Of a stretch of 64,000 bases of DNA, positions 7,438 to 16,404 are shown piece by piece. The notes beneath the pieces are model-generated. The model was not told the DNA's origin and searched no databases. It was given only the letters and a program-made list of their open reading frames with translations. This DNA is from Clostridiales bacterium (GTDB taxonomy: Bacteria; Bacillota; Clostridia; Saccharofermentanales; Saccharofermentanaceae). Every line of letters starts with the position of its first letter. Position 1 is the stretch's first letter. The position numbers and the translations under genes are program-made. The stretch lies in the NCBI GenBank assembly GCA_017620475.1, contig JAFZQI010000044.1, forward strand, positions 62,001 through 126,000, given 5' to 3'.

Positions 7438-9288
7438 CTATCCGCGAAGAGAGAAATACGCCTTGCCGCTTTCCATCTTCGTCTGTTTATACTCCGCCAG
7501 TTCACTTACCGTCACAAGTGTATATCCGGCTTCGACCAGCGCCGGAACGATCGTCTCTACTGCGGTGGCCGTGGTCTCATAAAGATCATGCATCAGAACG
7601 ATATCCCCGTCCCGGACATTATTCAGCACTTCGTTGATGACATGCTGGCTGTCTCTGTATTTCCAGTCATTCGTATCGATGGACCAGATGATCATGGGCA
7701 TGCCCACATTGGCGGATACCGTTGAGTTATACGATCCGCCGACCGGACGCATAACGACCGGACGAATACCCGTATAGCTGTAGACCTTATCCGCACAATC
7801 CCGGATCTGGGTTGCGACCGCATCTCCCGACAGGCGCGTAAGCGAAGTATGGTTCCAGGTGTGATCACCGATCTCACAACCGAGATTCGTTGCACGGATG
7901 ACGCATTCGGAATAATTGCCTACACGGTTACCAACCACAAAGAATGTTGCATGCGCACCGTACGGCTCAAGGGCATCCAGGATACGCATGGTGACCGGAG
8001 TATAAGGACCGTCATCGAAAGTCAGCGCAATGACTTTCTCCGGCACTTCGGTATCGATATGCGTGTCGATCCCGTATTCGCTCATCTTTGCATCGAATGC
8101 CGGATCCTTCATGATCTCGCTTAAAACACGGGCACGGGTGATGCCGTTACTTAACCCGATACGATAACCATCGATCGTACCGGCATCCGGTGTCTGCCCG
8201 TAGAACACCTCGAATACAGCATTGAGGAAGTCATCATCCGATGAGAGGAGTTCCTCACTCTCCGGCGCCGACAGAAGATCTCTAATCACGGTACGAACCC
8301 CGGAAGGATTCTCGATCGTTTTCAAGACGTACTCATTCAATGCCTCACCGTCCGGCCGGCACCCCAGAAATCTCGAGTACAGTCTGGTCAGGAAGGAGGT
8401 CATCTCATAATTGGTATCACGCGGCTGGGTCAGCACGACCTCACCGGGAAGGATACCCTTAGCTGCACACATATTCTTATAATCCTGTGTCTTTGCGATC
8501 TGCGATGTCACATAGCTGATGGAAACGCCATTACCGAGCATCTCTTCGTACTGTTCCTTCTCCCCCTGCGATGCCGGTCTGTCCATCATCACTGAAAGAA
8601 GCGTATCAATGATCTCGTCATCGCTATGTTCTGAAGCAAATTGCGGGGATGTGGCCATCGTATTAATCAGCTGGGCGGCCCCCTGACCGTCCATGAAACG
8701 TCCGCACCATTCATTGGCTTCCGCCGTAGTGATCTCTCTTCCGTAAAACTCCCGGAACAGGCGTCCTACGAAAAGCGTGATCTGCGGATCTTTATCACGT
8801 AATTCCAAAGAATCGATATTTCCGGGCCGGATCCCGTCTTCCTGACAAAGCTGCACGAACTCGGGCGCCGTACTAAGATCACTGATCACCCGGCGAATAC
8901 TGATGCCGTTCTCCAGATAATTGAGATATGTCGATCTGCTCTCCTCAGTAGGAAGCTTTCCGGTCATCAGCTCGAAAAGCAGATCCAGCGTTTTCTCCTT
9001 CGGATACTTCTTTGATGTGAATTCCATACTTGAAGTGAGATTATCGATCATGCCGGAAGCCGAGATACTGCCTGATGCCAGGTTTCTGTACCAGTATCCG
9101 AACCGCTCTCCGTCCACGCGTTTCCCGAGAAGCACATCGTATGTGCGGTCAATAAACGAGGCTGTCGGATCCGTCTTCGCGCGCACCCTCGAGGGAATCA
9201 GGCATGTACCTGCCAGCACCCCTATAGTGATTAGCATGGCAGAAAGCCGCACCACAAAGCGTAATGCGCGATTGGTTTTCCTTTTCAT
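7438..9288 (-). CDS. Secreted polysaccharide deacetylase with DUF4214 repeats
   Basis: 616 residues with a signal peptide (MKRKTNRALRFVV... ending near RVRA, about 37). Residues about 40-380 hold three or four DUF4214 units, shown by repeated blocks such as FIDRTYDVLLGKRVDGERFGYWYRNLASG and LFREFYGREITTAEANEW. DUF4214 is found in secreted and surface-layer proteins. The C-terminal NodB domain (about 395-600) has TFDDGPYTP (catalytic Asp), ATFFVVG, GDHTWNHTSL (metal His residues), RPVGGSYN, DTNDWKYRD and DIVLMHD. It should deacetylate N-acetylated glycans, perhaps peptidoglycan or an exopolysaccharide. It is monocistronic on the evidence here. Confidence 0.92.
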   Translation of the reverse strand: MKRKTNRALRFVVRLSAMLITIGVLAGTCLIPSRVRAKTDPTASFIDRTYDVLLGKRVDGERFGYWYRNLASGSISASGMIDNLTSSMEFTSKKYPKEKTLDLLFELMTGKLPTEESRSTYLNYLENGISIRRVISDLSTAPEFVQLCQEDGIRPGNIDSLELRDKDPQITLFVGRLFREFYGREITTAEANEWCGRFMDGQGAAQLINTMATSPQFASEHSDDEIIDTLLSVMMDRPASQGEKEQYEEMLGNGVSISYVTSQIAKTQDYKNMCAAKGILPGEVVLTQPRDTNYEMTSFLTRLYSRFLGCRPDGEALNEYVLKTIENPSGVRTVIRDLLSAPESEELLSSDDDFLNAVFEVFYGQTPDAGTIDGYRIGLSNGITRARVLSEIMKDPAFDAKMSEYGIDTHIDTEVPEKVIALTFDDGPYTPVTMRILDALEPYGAHATFFVVGNRVGNYSECVIRATNLGCEIGDHTWNHTSLTRLSGDAVATQIRDCADKVYSYTGIRPVVMRPVGGSYNSTVSANVGMPMIIWSIDTNDWKYRDSQHVINEVLNNVRDGDIVLMHDLYETTATAVETIVPALVEAGYTLVTVSELAEYKQTKMESGKAYFSLRG

Positions 9289-9626
9289 GCTCTTCTCTTA
9301 CCTCGTCCCTTAACAAATTCGGCATACCGCCTAATACCACATTTTCAGTATATATGAATCCCGTGACAGGAAAGTGACATATATGCAATTTTCTCATTAC
9401 ATAGGCGCAGATCCGGGCAAAAGAAAACAGAGGTTGGGAAACACATAAACCAGCCTCTGTTATTTGAGCGTTTTCCGACAACGGAAAATTGAAACCAATC
9501 CTTGCTCGTCATTATCCTATTCGACTACACTATAGCGCCATTTGCCTTCATACACCACACGCTATCGTTCTCAAAAGTATAACAATCTTTCGCAAGCCTG
9601 TTCTATCGCAGGATGACCGGACGGCC
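9289..9626. other. 338-base intergenic region
   Basis: No gene is supported. It holds the upstream region of the deacetylase gene on the left and one clear minus-strand terminator (9427-9460) downstream of the HIT gene. Short frames here have no ribosome sites or recognisable sequence. Confidence 0.6.
9427..9460 (-). terminator. Rho-independent terminator after the alaS-HIT operon
   Basis: ACAGAGGTTGG (9427-9437) pairs with CCAGCCTCTGT (9450-9460), an 11-base stem with one wobble and a 12-base loop. On the minus strand it is followed by TTTTCTTTT. Confidence 0.75.
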
Positions 9627-9968
9627 TCAGATCATCTTCTCCGAGAGCTTGACACCGCCGAGGATATGGAAGTGAACATGCTTTACGGTCTGTCCGCCAA
9701 ATTCCCTGCAATTGTTGATAATACGGAATCCTTCATCGATACCGGTTGCTTTGACGACCTCCGGAACCGCATCCAGCACATCGCCCAGAGCGGCCTTCCC
9801 TTCTTCGGAAGAAGCCATGTCAAGGATATCATCGAAATGTTTCTTCGGAACGATCAGGACATGTACCGGAGTCGCCGGGTTGATGTCCTTGAACGCCAGG
9901 ACCTTGTCGTTCTCAAAAACCTTGGTCGAAGGAATCTTGCCTTCCACAATATCACAGAATAAACACAT
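9627..9968 (-). CDS. HIT family (HinT-like) nucleotide hydrolase
   Basis: 113 residues, the standard size. MCLFCDIVEGKIPSTKVFEND is the typical HinT N-terminus, and the histidine triad is HVHFHILGG near the C-terminus. HinT-type enzymes hydrolyse purine nucleoside phosphoramidates such as aminoacyl-adenylate adducts. The place 30 bases downstream of alaS fits, since HinT relatives clear aminoacyl-AMP by-products. Start with AAAGGAGG upstream. The N-terminal CxxC-type pair (C2, C5) is shared with many Gram-positive members. Confidence 0.93.
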   Translation of the reverse strand: MCLFCDIVEGKIPSTKVFENDKVLAFKDINPATPVHVLIVPKKHFDDILDMASSEEGKAALGDVLDAVPEVVKATGIDEGFRIINNCREFGGQTVKHVHFHILGGVKLSEKMI

Positions 9969-9998
9969 CTTCGTATCCTCCTTTTCTATGCTGCGCTA

Positions 9999-12689
9999 TC
10001 AGAGCATCTTCTCCAGTTCGTTCTTCACCGCCGCCAGTGCGTCATCGATACCCGCCGGATTCTTACCTCCGGCCTGAGCCATATTCGGACGTCCGCCACC
10101 GCCGCCACCAACGATAGGTGCTACGGCTTTAATGAGGTTTCCGGCATGCGCACCGGCCTTCACTGCGGAATCCGTCGCCATGATCACGATATTTGCTTTG
10201 CCGTCGATTGATGACATCAGCGCCACCACGCCGTCATCGAGCTTATCCTTGAGTGAGTCGCCCAGATCACGGAGCGCGCCCATCTCCACATTCTCAACCT
10301 TCGCCGCCAGGAGTTTCACACCCTTAACATCGACTGTCTGATTGAGGGAATCGCCCACCGCGTCCTTCGCGGCCTGCGCCTTCATGGACTCGATTTCGGA
10401 ATTCGCCGTCCTAAGTTCCTTCTGCAGGTGCGTAATCTTTGCAACGAGCTCGGACGGGTTCGCCTTCAGAAGCTTCGCCGCCTCATTGAGCGTATTCTCC
10501 AGATCCGCGTAGTAAGCCAGCACCGCATCGCCGGTCAGCGCCTCGATACGGCGGATGCCGGCGGCTACACCGGACTCGCTTAAGATCTTGATATGCTGGA
10601 TCTGGGCGGTATTGCTAACATGCGTACCACCGCAGAGTTCAACAGAGAAAGCATCCTTGAAGTCAGACTCCATGTCACCGGACGTCCCCTTGCCCATGCT
10701 GACCACGCGTACCGTACCGTGATATTTCTCGCCGAAAAGCGCCATAGCGCCTGTCTTGCCCGCTTCTTCGAGGCTCATCTCATCCGTGCGTACCGGAAGG
10801 CCTAAGGAGATCTCTTTATTGACGATCTCTTCCACCTTCCTGATCTGCTCGGCAGTCATCGCCGCATCATGGGAAAAGTCGAAACGCAGGCGGTCCGGAG
10901 TCACGAGAGAACCCTTCTGCTCAACATGATCGCCCAGAACGATCTTCAGGGCTTTCTGCAGAAGGTGTGTCGCGGAGTGATTCTTACAGGTGCTCTGACG
11001 ATTGTCGGAAGCCACCTCGATCTTCGCACTGTCGCCCACGCGGATGGATCCCTTGGAAACATAACCCACGTGGCCGATCTTATTGTCGCCGATATGTACA
11101 GCCTCGGTTACGGTGAATTCGCCGTCCGCTGTCGTGATCGTACCCTTATCACCGACCTGGCCGCCCATGGTGCCGTAGAAGGAAGTCACATCGGTAATGA
11201 TCGTGCCTTCTTCTTTCTCGGAAAGGACATCCTTCAGGGAAGAGCCATCCGCGGCCGCCAGAATCTTTCCTTCACAGGACGTACTGTCGTAGCCCACGAA
11301 AGTGCTTTTCACGTTGTCGTCCAGCGAATCAAAAACACCTGCCGATGCATTGAGTTTTGCAGAGAAATTCTGGCTGTCACGAGCCTTCTGCTTCTGTTCC
11401 TCCATCGAAACCGCGAAGCCCTCTTCGTCAACCGTAAGGCCTTCTTCCTCAGCCAGTTCGACCGTCAGTTCAAGCGGGAATCCGAAGGTATCGTAAAGGT
11501 AGAACGCGTCTTTGCCGGCGATCTCTTTCTTGCCTTTGGAACGGGCGCCATCCAGGATCTTCTTGAATTCCTTCATGCCGTTCTCAAGTGTGCTTTCGAA
11601 ACGCTCGATCTCCTTGCTGAGCTCATTGAGGATGAACTCTCTATTCTTCAGAAGGAGCGGGTAGCTGTTATTGTAGATCTCATCGATAAAGATCGTTGCG
11701 ATCTTGAGGATATTCTCTTTCTTAAGACCCAGTGTACGGGCATGTCTGACTGCACGGCGGATCAGGCGGCGCAGTACATAGCCGGCACCGGCATTGGCCG
11801 GTACGAGCTTGGCGGCATCACCGATCAGCATCACGGAGGTACGTGTGTGGTCCGCCAGGATGCGCATGGAGCGGGTCATCTTCTCATCTTCGTTGTACTT
11901 CTTTCCGGAAACGCTCTCGATATATGCGATGACCGGTGCGAAAAGATCGATCTGGTATACATCACGGGAACCGTTCAGGAACGCGAGGATTCTCTCCAGG
12001 CCCCAGCCCGTATCTACATTCTTCTGGGCAAGAGGAGTCAGGTGACCGTCCTTATGCTTCTCATACTGCATGAATACGTCATTTCCGAGCTCGGTATACT
12101 TACCGCAGCTGCATCCCGGGCCGCAGTCCGGTCCGCAATCCGGGCGGTCTGCGATATAGAACCTCTCAGAGTCCGGGCCGCAGGGTCCGTACTCGAGGCC
12201 CCACCAGTTATCGTCGGCACCAAGGTAGTAAATGTTCTCTTTCTTGAAGCCGGAAGCGATACGGTACTGCGCACCCTCTTCGTCTCTCGGCGCATTCTCG
12301 TCACCGGCAAACACCGTGGCGGCGAGGTGGTCAGCATCAAATCCGAAGACCTGTGTCAGAAGCTCGAAGCTCCACTGGCATCTTTCCTTCTTGAAGTAGT
12401 CACCCAGGCTCCATGAACCCATCATCTCGAAGAATGTCACGTGGCTCTTATCGCCCACGGAATCGATATCATTAGTTCTGACGCATCCCTGCACATTACA
12501 AAGCCGGGTGCCCAGCGGATGCTTCTGTCCAAGAAGATATGGCATCAGCGGCTGCATGCCGGCGACATTGAACATAACGCCCGTGGTTCCGTCCGATACG
12601 AGCGATACGGCGCCCACATCCACATGACCGCGGTCAATATAGAATTGTTTCCAGGTATTTCTCAATTCATCTGAGGTAAACTGTCTCAT
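9999..12689 (-). CDS. alaS: Alanyl-tRNA synthetase, divergent lineage
   Basis: 896 residues from the preferred ATG at 12689 (MRQFTSDELRNTWKQFY), which matches the usual AlaRS start; a start at 12719 adds 10 residues. The catalytic core has NVAGMQPLMPYLLG and THV/FFEMMGSWSLGDYFKKE (motif 2). The editing domain has HSATHLLQKAL and CGGTHV. The DHHA1-type C-Ala end is GGGGGGRPNMAQAGG. The core differs from common bacterial AlaRS: NVQGCVRTNDIDSVGD replaces the usual QKC.RAGGKHNDLENVG, and a Cys-rich stretch (CGPDCGPGCSCGKY) follows GPCGPD. I recall this variant in some candidate-phylum and divergent Firmicutes enzymes. All editing and catalytic landmarks are kept, so it should be active. Confidence 0.95.
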   Translation of the reverse strand: MRQFTSDELRNTWKQFYIDRGHVDVGAVSLVSDGTTGVMFNVAGMQPLMPYLLGQKHPLGTRLCNVQGCVRTNDIDSVGDKSHVTFFEMMGSWSLGDYFKKERCQWSFELLTQVFGFDADHLAATVFAGDENAPRDEEGAQYRIASGFKKENIYYLGADDNWWGLEYGPCGPDSERFYIADRPDCGPDCGPGCSCGKYTELGNDVFMQYEKHKDGHLTPLAQKNVDTGWGLERILAFLNGSRDVYQIDLFAPVIAYIESVSGKKYNEDEKMTRSMRILADHTRTSVMLIGDAAKLVPANAGAGYVLRRLIRRAVRHARTLGLKKENILKIATIFIDEIYNNSYPLLLKNREFILNELSKEIERFESTLENGMKEFKKILDGARSKGKKEIAGKDAFYLYDTFGFPLELTVELAEEEGLTVDEEGFAVSMEEQKQKARDSQNFSAKLNASAGVFDSLDDNVKSTFVGYDSTSCEGKILAAADGSSLKDVLSEKEEGTIITDVTSFYGTMGGQVGDKGTITTADGEFTVTEAVHIGDNKIGHVGYVSKGSIRVGDSAKIEVASDNRQSTCKNHSATHLLQKALKIVLGDHVEQKGSLVTPDRLRFDFSHDAAMTAEQIRKVEEIVNKEISLGLPVRTDEMSLEEAGKTGAMALFGEKYHGTVRVVSMGKGTSGDMESDFKDAFSVELCGGTHVSNTAQIQHIKILSESGVAAGIRRIEALTGDAVLAYYADLENTLNEAAKLLKANPSELVAKITHLQKELRTANSEIESMKAQAAKDAVGDSLNQTVDVKGVKLLAAKVENVEMGALRDLGDSLKDKLDDGVVALMSSIDGKANIVIMATDSAVKAGAHAGNLIKAVAPIVGGGGGGRPNMAQAGGKNPAGIDDALAAVKNELEKML

Positions 12690-12756
12690 GTATTTCCAAA
12701 ACTCCTTTTCGAAAAGCACTTCGGCCTTCAGCGCCGGGTTTCTTCTTCAAACCAGG

Positions 12757-12787
12757 CGAGGCACGCGGAAAGAATTCGCGTGCCTCG
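12757..12787 (-). terminator. Perfect 11-base hairpin between WYL gene and alaS
   Basis: CGAGGCACGCG (12757-12767) and CGCGTGCCTCG (12777-12787) are perfect complements around a 9-base loop. It lies 39 bases after the stop of the WYL gene on the minus strand. The T-tract after it is weak (CCTGGTTTG), so it may terminate inefficiently or act in the alaS leader. It is not a T-box. Confidence 0.5.
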
Positions 12788-12826
12788 TAATTTTACACGA
12801 TTTAATAAAGAAAATCTATATCTGAA

Positions 12827-13825
12827 TTACGCTTTGAGCGCTTCTTCGAGATGCTCGTGATACAGCCTTCGAACTCTGTCCGGTCCGGCGATGGTAAAAC
12901 CGCCCCCGTACTGGGACACCCAGGAGAAGAAGGTCGGACTCACACTGACCTCCACATTCGCCAGAAGATACCCTTCATGATCGGTATCCTCGAAGACATG
13001 CACCGTCTGTTCAAAGCGGTCGAAGAACTGCGTCAGCAGTTCTTTTTTGAAGCGGATCTGCACCGTTTCCGAACGGTTGCCGTACATACTGAACGAAGAT
13101 TCCATATGCTTGGCCACACTGAACCCCTTTGGCGGTTTAACCAGCACGGTATCCTCCTTGATGCTGACTCCTTTCATGCGGTCGATACGGAAGTGGATGA
13201 TCTTATCCGGTTCCTGAGGTTTTTGTTCCGGGCAGGTGCCGATACAGTAGTAGAACCCGTTGTTCCAGACAAGCGCGAACGGATGGAGGATGTACCGGAA
13301 TCCGTCGTGTTTGAGGATCTGCCCTTTCCCGTAGTGGTAATCCAGATACTGGAACGTCACCGGGTGATGCTCGGCCATCGCCCGCCTTATCGATCCGACA
13401 TTGTAGATATAGTCTTTGTTCACGGAGTGGTGACGGCCGATATAGTGGATCTGTTCATTGAGTTCCAACGCACGCGGCGAAGATGTCAGTCCCTTTAATT
13501 TTGCAATCAGATTGGCCTTTTTCTTCTCCGTCATAAAGCCCGCGGATTCCACCGCATCGATGAGGATCATGATCTCCTCCACTTCGAAGGTACGGTCCTC
13601 GATAAAATACTTCGGAACATTACCTCCGGAGCTCTCCACCGGAACATCGAAATTCTGGAGGGCCTCGATATCCACGTATAGGGTTTTCCGATCTGCCGAA
13701 AAGCCTGCTTCTTCAAGCTTACTGATCAATTCCTTGATGGTCAGGCCATGCTGTTCATCGGTATCTTTCTGCAGGATGTTCATCAGGCACAGGAGCCTGC
13801 CGCGGCTGTTCTCTCGATTCGCCAT
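12827..13825 (-). CDS. WYL-domain transcriptional regulator
   Basis: 332 residues from ATG 13825, chosen because a perfect AAGGAGG (13833-13839) lies 7 bases upstream. A longer frame to 13999 overlaps the divergent DUF1015 gene. The N-terminal winged helix is RENSRGRLLCLMNILQKDTDEQHGLTIKELISKL...GFSADRKTLYVDIEAL. The WYL domain (about 130-250) contains HPVTFQYLDYHYG and RYILHPFALVWNNGFYYCIG, followed by a C-terminal WCX region (SPTFFSWVSQYGGGFTIAGP). WYL regulators bind nucleic-acid ligands and often control DNA-damage or defence genes. The target is unknown; autoregulation through the shared upstream region is possible. Confidence 0.9.
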   Translation of the reverse strand: MANRENSRGRLLCLMNILQKDTDEQHGLTIKELISKLEEAGFSADRKTLYVDIEALQNFDVPVESSGGNVPKYFIEDRTFEVEEIMILIDAVESAGFMTEKKKANLIAKLKGLTSSPRALELNEQIHYIGRHHSVNKDYIYNVGSIRRAMAEHHPVTFQYLDYHYGKGQILKHDGFRYILHPFALVWNNGFYYCIGTCPEQKPQEPDKIIHFRIDRMKGVSIKEDTVLVKPPKGFSVAKHMESSFSMYGNRSETVQIRFKKELLTQFFDRFEQTVHVFEDTDHEGYLLANVEVSVSPTFFSWVSQYGGGFTIAGPDRVRRLYHEHLEEALKA

Positions 13826-13853
13826 ATCCCCACCTCCTTGTACTTCAACTATA

Positions 13854-13886
13854 ACATGAAAAGTGCTTACCGAGACCCCTTCATGT
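13854..13886. promoter_or_regulatory. Inverted repeat in the WYL/DUF1015 divergent region
   Basis: ACATGAA (13854-13860) and TTCATGT (13880-13886) are 7-base arms around 19 bases, just upstream of the WYL start. It is a candidate operator for the regulator. Spacing of the arm centres is 26 bases. Confidence 0.3.
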
Positions 13887-13920
13887 GAGTAAAAGAAGGA
13901 AAGACTTTTTCGCGCACGCG

Positions 13921-13929
13921 TGATATAAT
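13921..13929 (+). promoter_or_regulatory. Extended -10 promoter of the DUF1015 gene
   Basis: TGATATAAT (13921-13929) is a perfect extended -10 element. It lies 34 bases before the ATG at 13963. No good -35 box is visible. Confidence 0.6.
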
Positions 13930-13962
13930 ATTGGGGCTGATTTTTCACTTGGGAGGGTATCC

Positions 13963-15264
13963 ATGAGTTCAATTTACAATGATATAGCCGTGGCGGCACC
14001 GAAGATCCTGCTGCCCCGTGAGGGCCTTGACCTAAAGAAGTGGGCCGTGATCGCCTGTGACCAGTTCACATCCGAGCCGAAATACTGGGAAGATGTAGAA
14101 AACGAGGTCGGTGATGCCCCCTCCACTCTCCGCATGTTCCTGCCGGAAGTATATCTTGAGAAGGAGACGCCCGACCAGATCGATGCCCGTCTTTCTTCAA
14201 TTACTGCTTCGATCCATCAGTACATCAACGAAGGCATCCTCCGTCAGATGGATCCGGGGTTCATCGTTTTGGACCGAAAAACGAAATACAATGACTCTCG
14301 CAAAGGCCTGATCCTTGCTCTGGATCTGGAGCAGTATGACTTTACGCCGGGAAATAAGAGCCGCATCCGCGCTACCGAGGGAACCGTGCTTTCCCGTATT
14401 CCGCCCCGCGTTCGCATCCGTGAGCGCGCACCTATCGAGATGCCGCACATCATGGTGCTGATCAACGATCCGGGGAAGACCGTCATTGAGCCGGCCTTTA
14501 CCGCCCTTTCTGCCGACAGCGCCAACCTCGTCTATGACACCGATCTCATGATGGACGGCGGTCATATCCGGGGCTACTACGCCAAGGAAGATTCCCAGGT
14601 CGGCAAATGGATCCCCTTTGCCCTTCAGGGTCTTCTTTCCCACTCCGAAGACGGTTTTCTCTTTGCCGTCGGTGACGGGAATCACTCGCTGGCCACAGCC
14701 AAGAAACACTGGGAGAACATCCGTGAAGGACTCTCCGAAGAAGAACGCCAGAGCCATCCGGCACGTTTCTGCCTGGTGGAGATCGTCAACATCCACGATG
14801 ACGGCCTGAAGTTTGAGCCGATCCACCGTGTCACCTTCGGACTTACCAAGGAGAAACTGCTGTCTGCCGCTTCCGAATATTTCGCCGGCCAGGAATACAG
14901 CATCTCCGACGCCAGTGCTTTTGCCAAGGAAGGATCCAAGGACGGATCACAGACGATCCTGGTTACAGACGGAGAAGAAGACTTTACCATCGTTTTAAAA
15001 AAACCCGCCCACACACTGGCTGTCGGCTCGCTTCAGGGCTTCCTCGATACACTTGAATCCGAGCAGATCCACACCGACTACATCCACGGTGAGGATTCGG
15101 TCCGCTCTCTGGCCGGGAAGGACCGTCTCGGATTCCTTCTGCCGGATGTCTCGAAGAACTCGTTCTTTGAAACCATCAGCAAGGAAGGCGTTTTCCCGAG
15201 AAAGACATTTTCTATGGGTGAAGCCGTTGAGAAACGCTACTATCTGGAGGCGAAGCGCATCTAA
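13963..15264 (+). CDS. DUF1015 family protein
   Basis: 433 residues, full length. Family features include PKILLPREGLDLKKWAVIACDQFTSEPKYWEDVE near the N-terminus, EGTVLSRIPPRVRIRERAPIEMPHIMVLINDP, FAVGDGNHSLATAKKHWE, and a C-terminal DRLGFLLPDVSKNSFFETISKEGVFPRKTFSMGEA. DUF1015 proteins belong to a fold shared with the free-serine kinase family and often sit near serine or glycolytic genes; the activity of this subgroup is not established. GGGAGG precedes the ATG. Serine biosynthesis genes are 18 kb away in this window. Possibly co-transcribed with the flavin oxidoreductase 72 bases downstream. Confidence 0.9.
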   Translation: MSSIYNDIAVAAPKILLPREGLDLKKWAVIACDQFTSEPKYWEDVENEVGDAPSTLRMFLPEVYLEKETPDQIDARLSSITASIHQYINEGILRQMDPGFIVLDRKTKYNDSRKGLILALDLEQYDFTPGNKSRIRATEGTVLSRIPPRVRIRERAPIEMPHIMVLINDPGKTVIEPAFTALSADSANLVYDTDLMMDGGHIRGYYAKEDSQVGKWIPFALQGLLSHSEDGFLFAVGDGNHSLATAKKHWENIREGLSEEERQSHPARFCLVEIVNIHDDGLKFEPIHRVTFGLTKEKLLSAASEYFAGQEYSISDASAFAKEGSKDGSQTILVTDGEEDFTIVLKKPAHTLAVGSLQGFLDTLESEQIHTDYIHGEDSVRSLAGKDRLGFLLPDVSKNSFFETISKEGVFPRKTFSMGEAVEKRYYLEAKRI

Positions 15265-15336
15265 AAGGATATCGGAAGTGTCCGATCAGGAAACAGGGGT
15301 CGCGTGAATGGCGACCGGAGCTAAGAGGTCGAAGGT

Positions 15337-16404
15337 ATGGAGGAGAAAACATCAATATGTGTGATCGGTGCCGGTCTTTCCGGGCTGGTCTGCGCGTATA
15401 GGCTGGCCGTGGCAGGCTTCCGCGTGCAGGTGGTGGAACAGCAGTCCACCCCGGGCGGCATGCTGGGCTGCTCACGTCTGGGTTCCGAATATATCGAGCT
15501 TCTTCCTCACCATATCCGCAGATCCGACAGGGCGCTTCTCGCGCTGCTCAAAGAGCTTGGTCTCTCTGATGAACTGCAGTGGTACGACACACTGTGGTAC
15601 GGCCGGGCCAGCAAGAAGAAACTGGGATACCTTGATAACGGCTTCCACTCCCTTCTGGCGGCTCTTGTCCAGGAGATCACGGACCACGGCGGGATCATCC
15701 AGTACGGGTATACCGTGTCGGAGATCGCCGAGAGCGGGAATCCCGATAAGCCGAAGTACCGCGTCCAGTGCGTACTTGCCGACTCCACTTCGATTATTCT
15801 GGAATGTGACACGATCCTTTATACCGGGTCGTGCCGCAACCTCGTACATATTACCCATGACCTCAATATGCCTACGGACTTCCGTGATTCCCTGATGGAC
15901 GTGACCTATCAGGCCAATATGTGTCTGATGCTGGTCATGAAGACGCCCTTTACCGAGTGTTATTCCCGTCAGGTCCCGGATGACGAGCCTTTCCAGCGCA
16001 TCATCCAGCACACCAGTATGGTGGGACAGCGCCGGTATGGCGGACATGTTCTGTACCTGTCCGGCAACTACCAGACATCTTCACCGCTTTGGACCGTGAC
16101 GGATGCCGAGGTCTTTAAGATCTTCTTTAAGCGCCTGCAGTATATGAACCCCAGCGTGACGCGGAATTCCGTGCGTACCTGGCGGCTGAAGCGCACACGC
16201 TATGCCAAGCCTCTGAACCACCCGTTGGATGAATTCATTCAGCCGGTAACCGGGCTTTATGTCTGCAGTCTTGCCATGACCACTTCTTCTGCTGAAGATT
16301 CGAAATACCGCATGGATGCCTGTGTCACACAGGCCAATGCGACCGTAGCCAAGATCAAGGAGGATTTCTCTCGTGAAAAAGAACCAGAAATCGAACCGCA
16401 GTGA
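15337..16404 (+). CDS. FAD-dependent amine-oxidase-like oxidoreductase
   Basis: 355 residues. The N-terminal Rossmann motif is CVIGAGLSGLVCAYRLAVAGFRVQVVEQQ with the GG doublet after it (TPGGMLG), as in protoporphyrinogen-oxidase/phytoene-desaturase-like flavoproteins. The C-terminal FAD closure is the segment around TGLYVCSLAMT. It is shorter than typical desaturases (about 430-500). It overlaps the next gene by 32 bases. In other genomes such oxidoreductases sit in envelope-glycan loci; here the partner is a DUF2298 membrane protein, so a surface-glycan or lipid role is my inference. Confidence 0.75.
   Translation: MEEKTSICVIGAGLSGLVCAYRLAVAGFRVQVVEQQSTPGGMLGCSRLGSEYIELLPHHIRRSDRALLALLKELGLSDELQWYDTLWYGRASKKKLGYLDNGFHSLLAALVQEITDHGGIIQYGYTVSEIAESGNPDKPKYRVQCVLADSTSIILECDTILYTGSCRNLVHITHDLNMPTDFRDSLMDVTYQANMCLMLVMKTPFTECYSRQVPDDEPFQRIIQHTSMVGQRRYGGHVLYLSGNYQTSSPLWTVTDAEVFKIFFKRLQYMNPSVTRNSVRTWRLKRTRYAKPLNHPLDEFIQPVTGLYVCSLAMTTSSAEDSKYRMDACVTQANATVAKIKEDFSREKEPEIEPQ

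Noticed and set aside
9149..9481. Small gene on the minus strand before the deacetylase
   Set aside because: It crosses the terminator and the deacetylase start, with no ribosome site.
10869..12416. 515-residue open frame on the plus strand opposite alaS
   Set aside because: Antisense shadow; the alaS frame has all family motifs.
12690..12826. T-box leader upstream of alaS
   Set aside because: The gap is too short and lacks the T-box sequence; only a simple hairpin is present.
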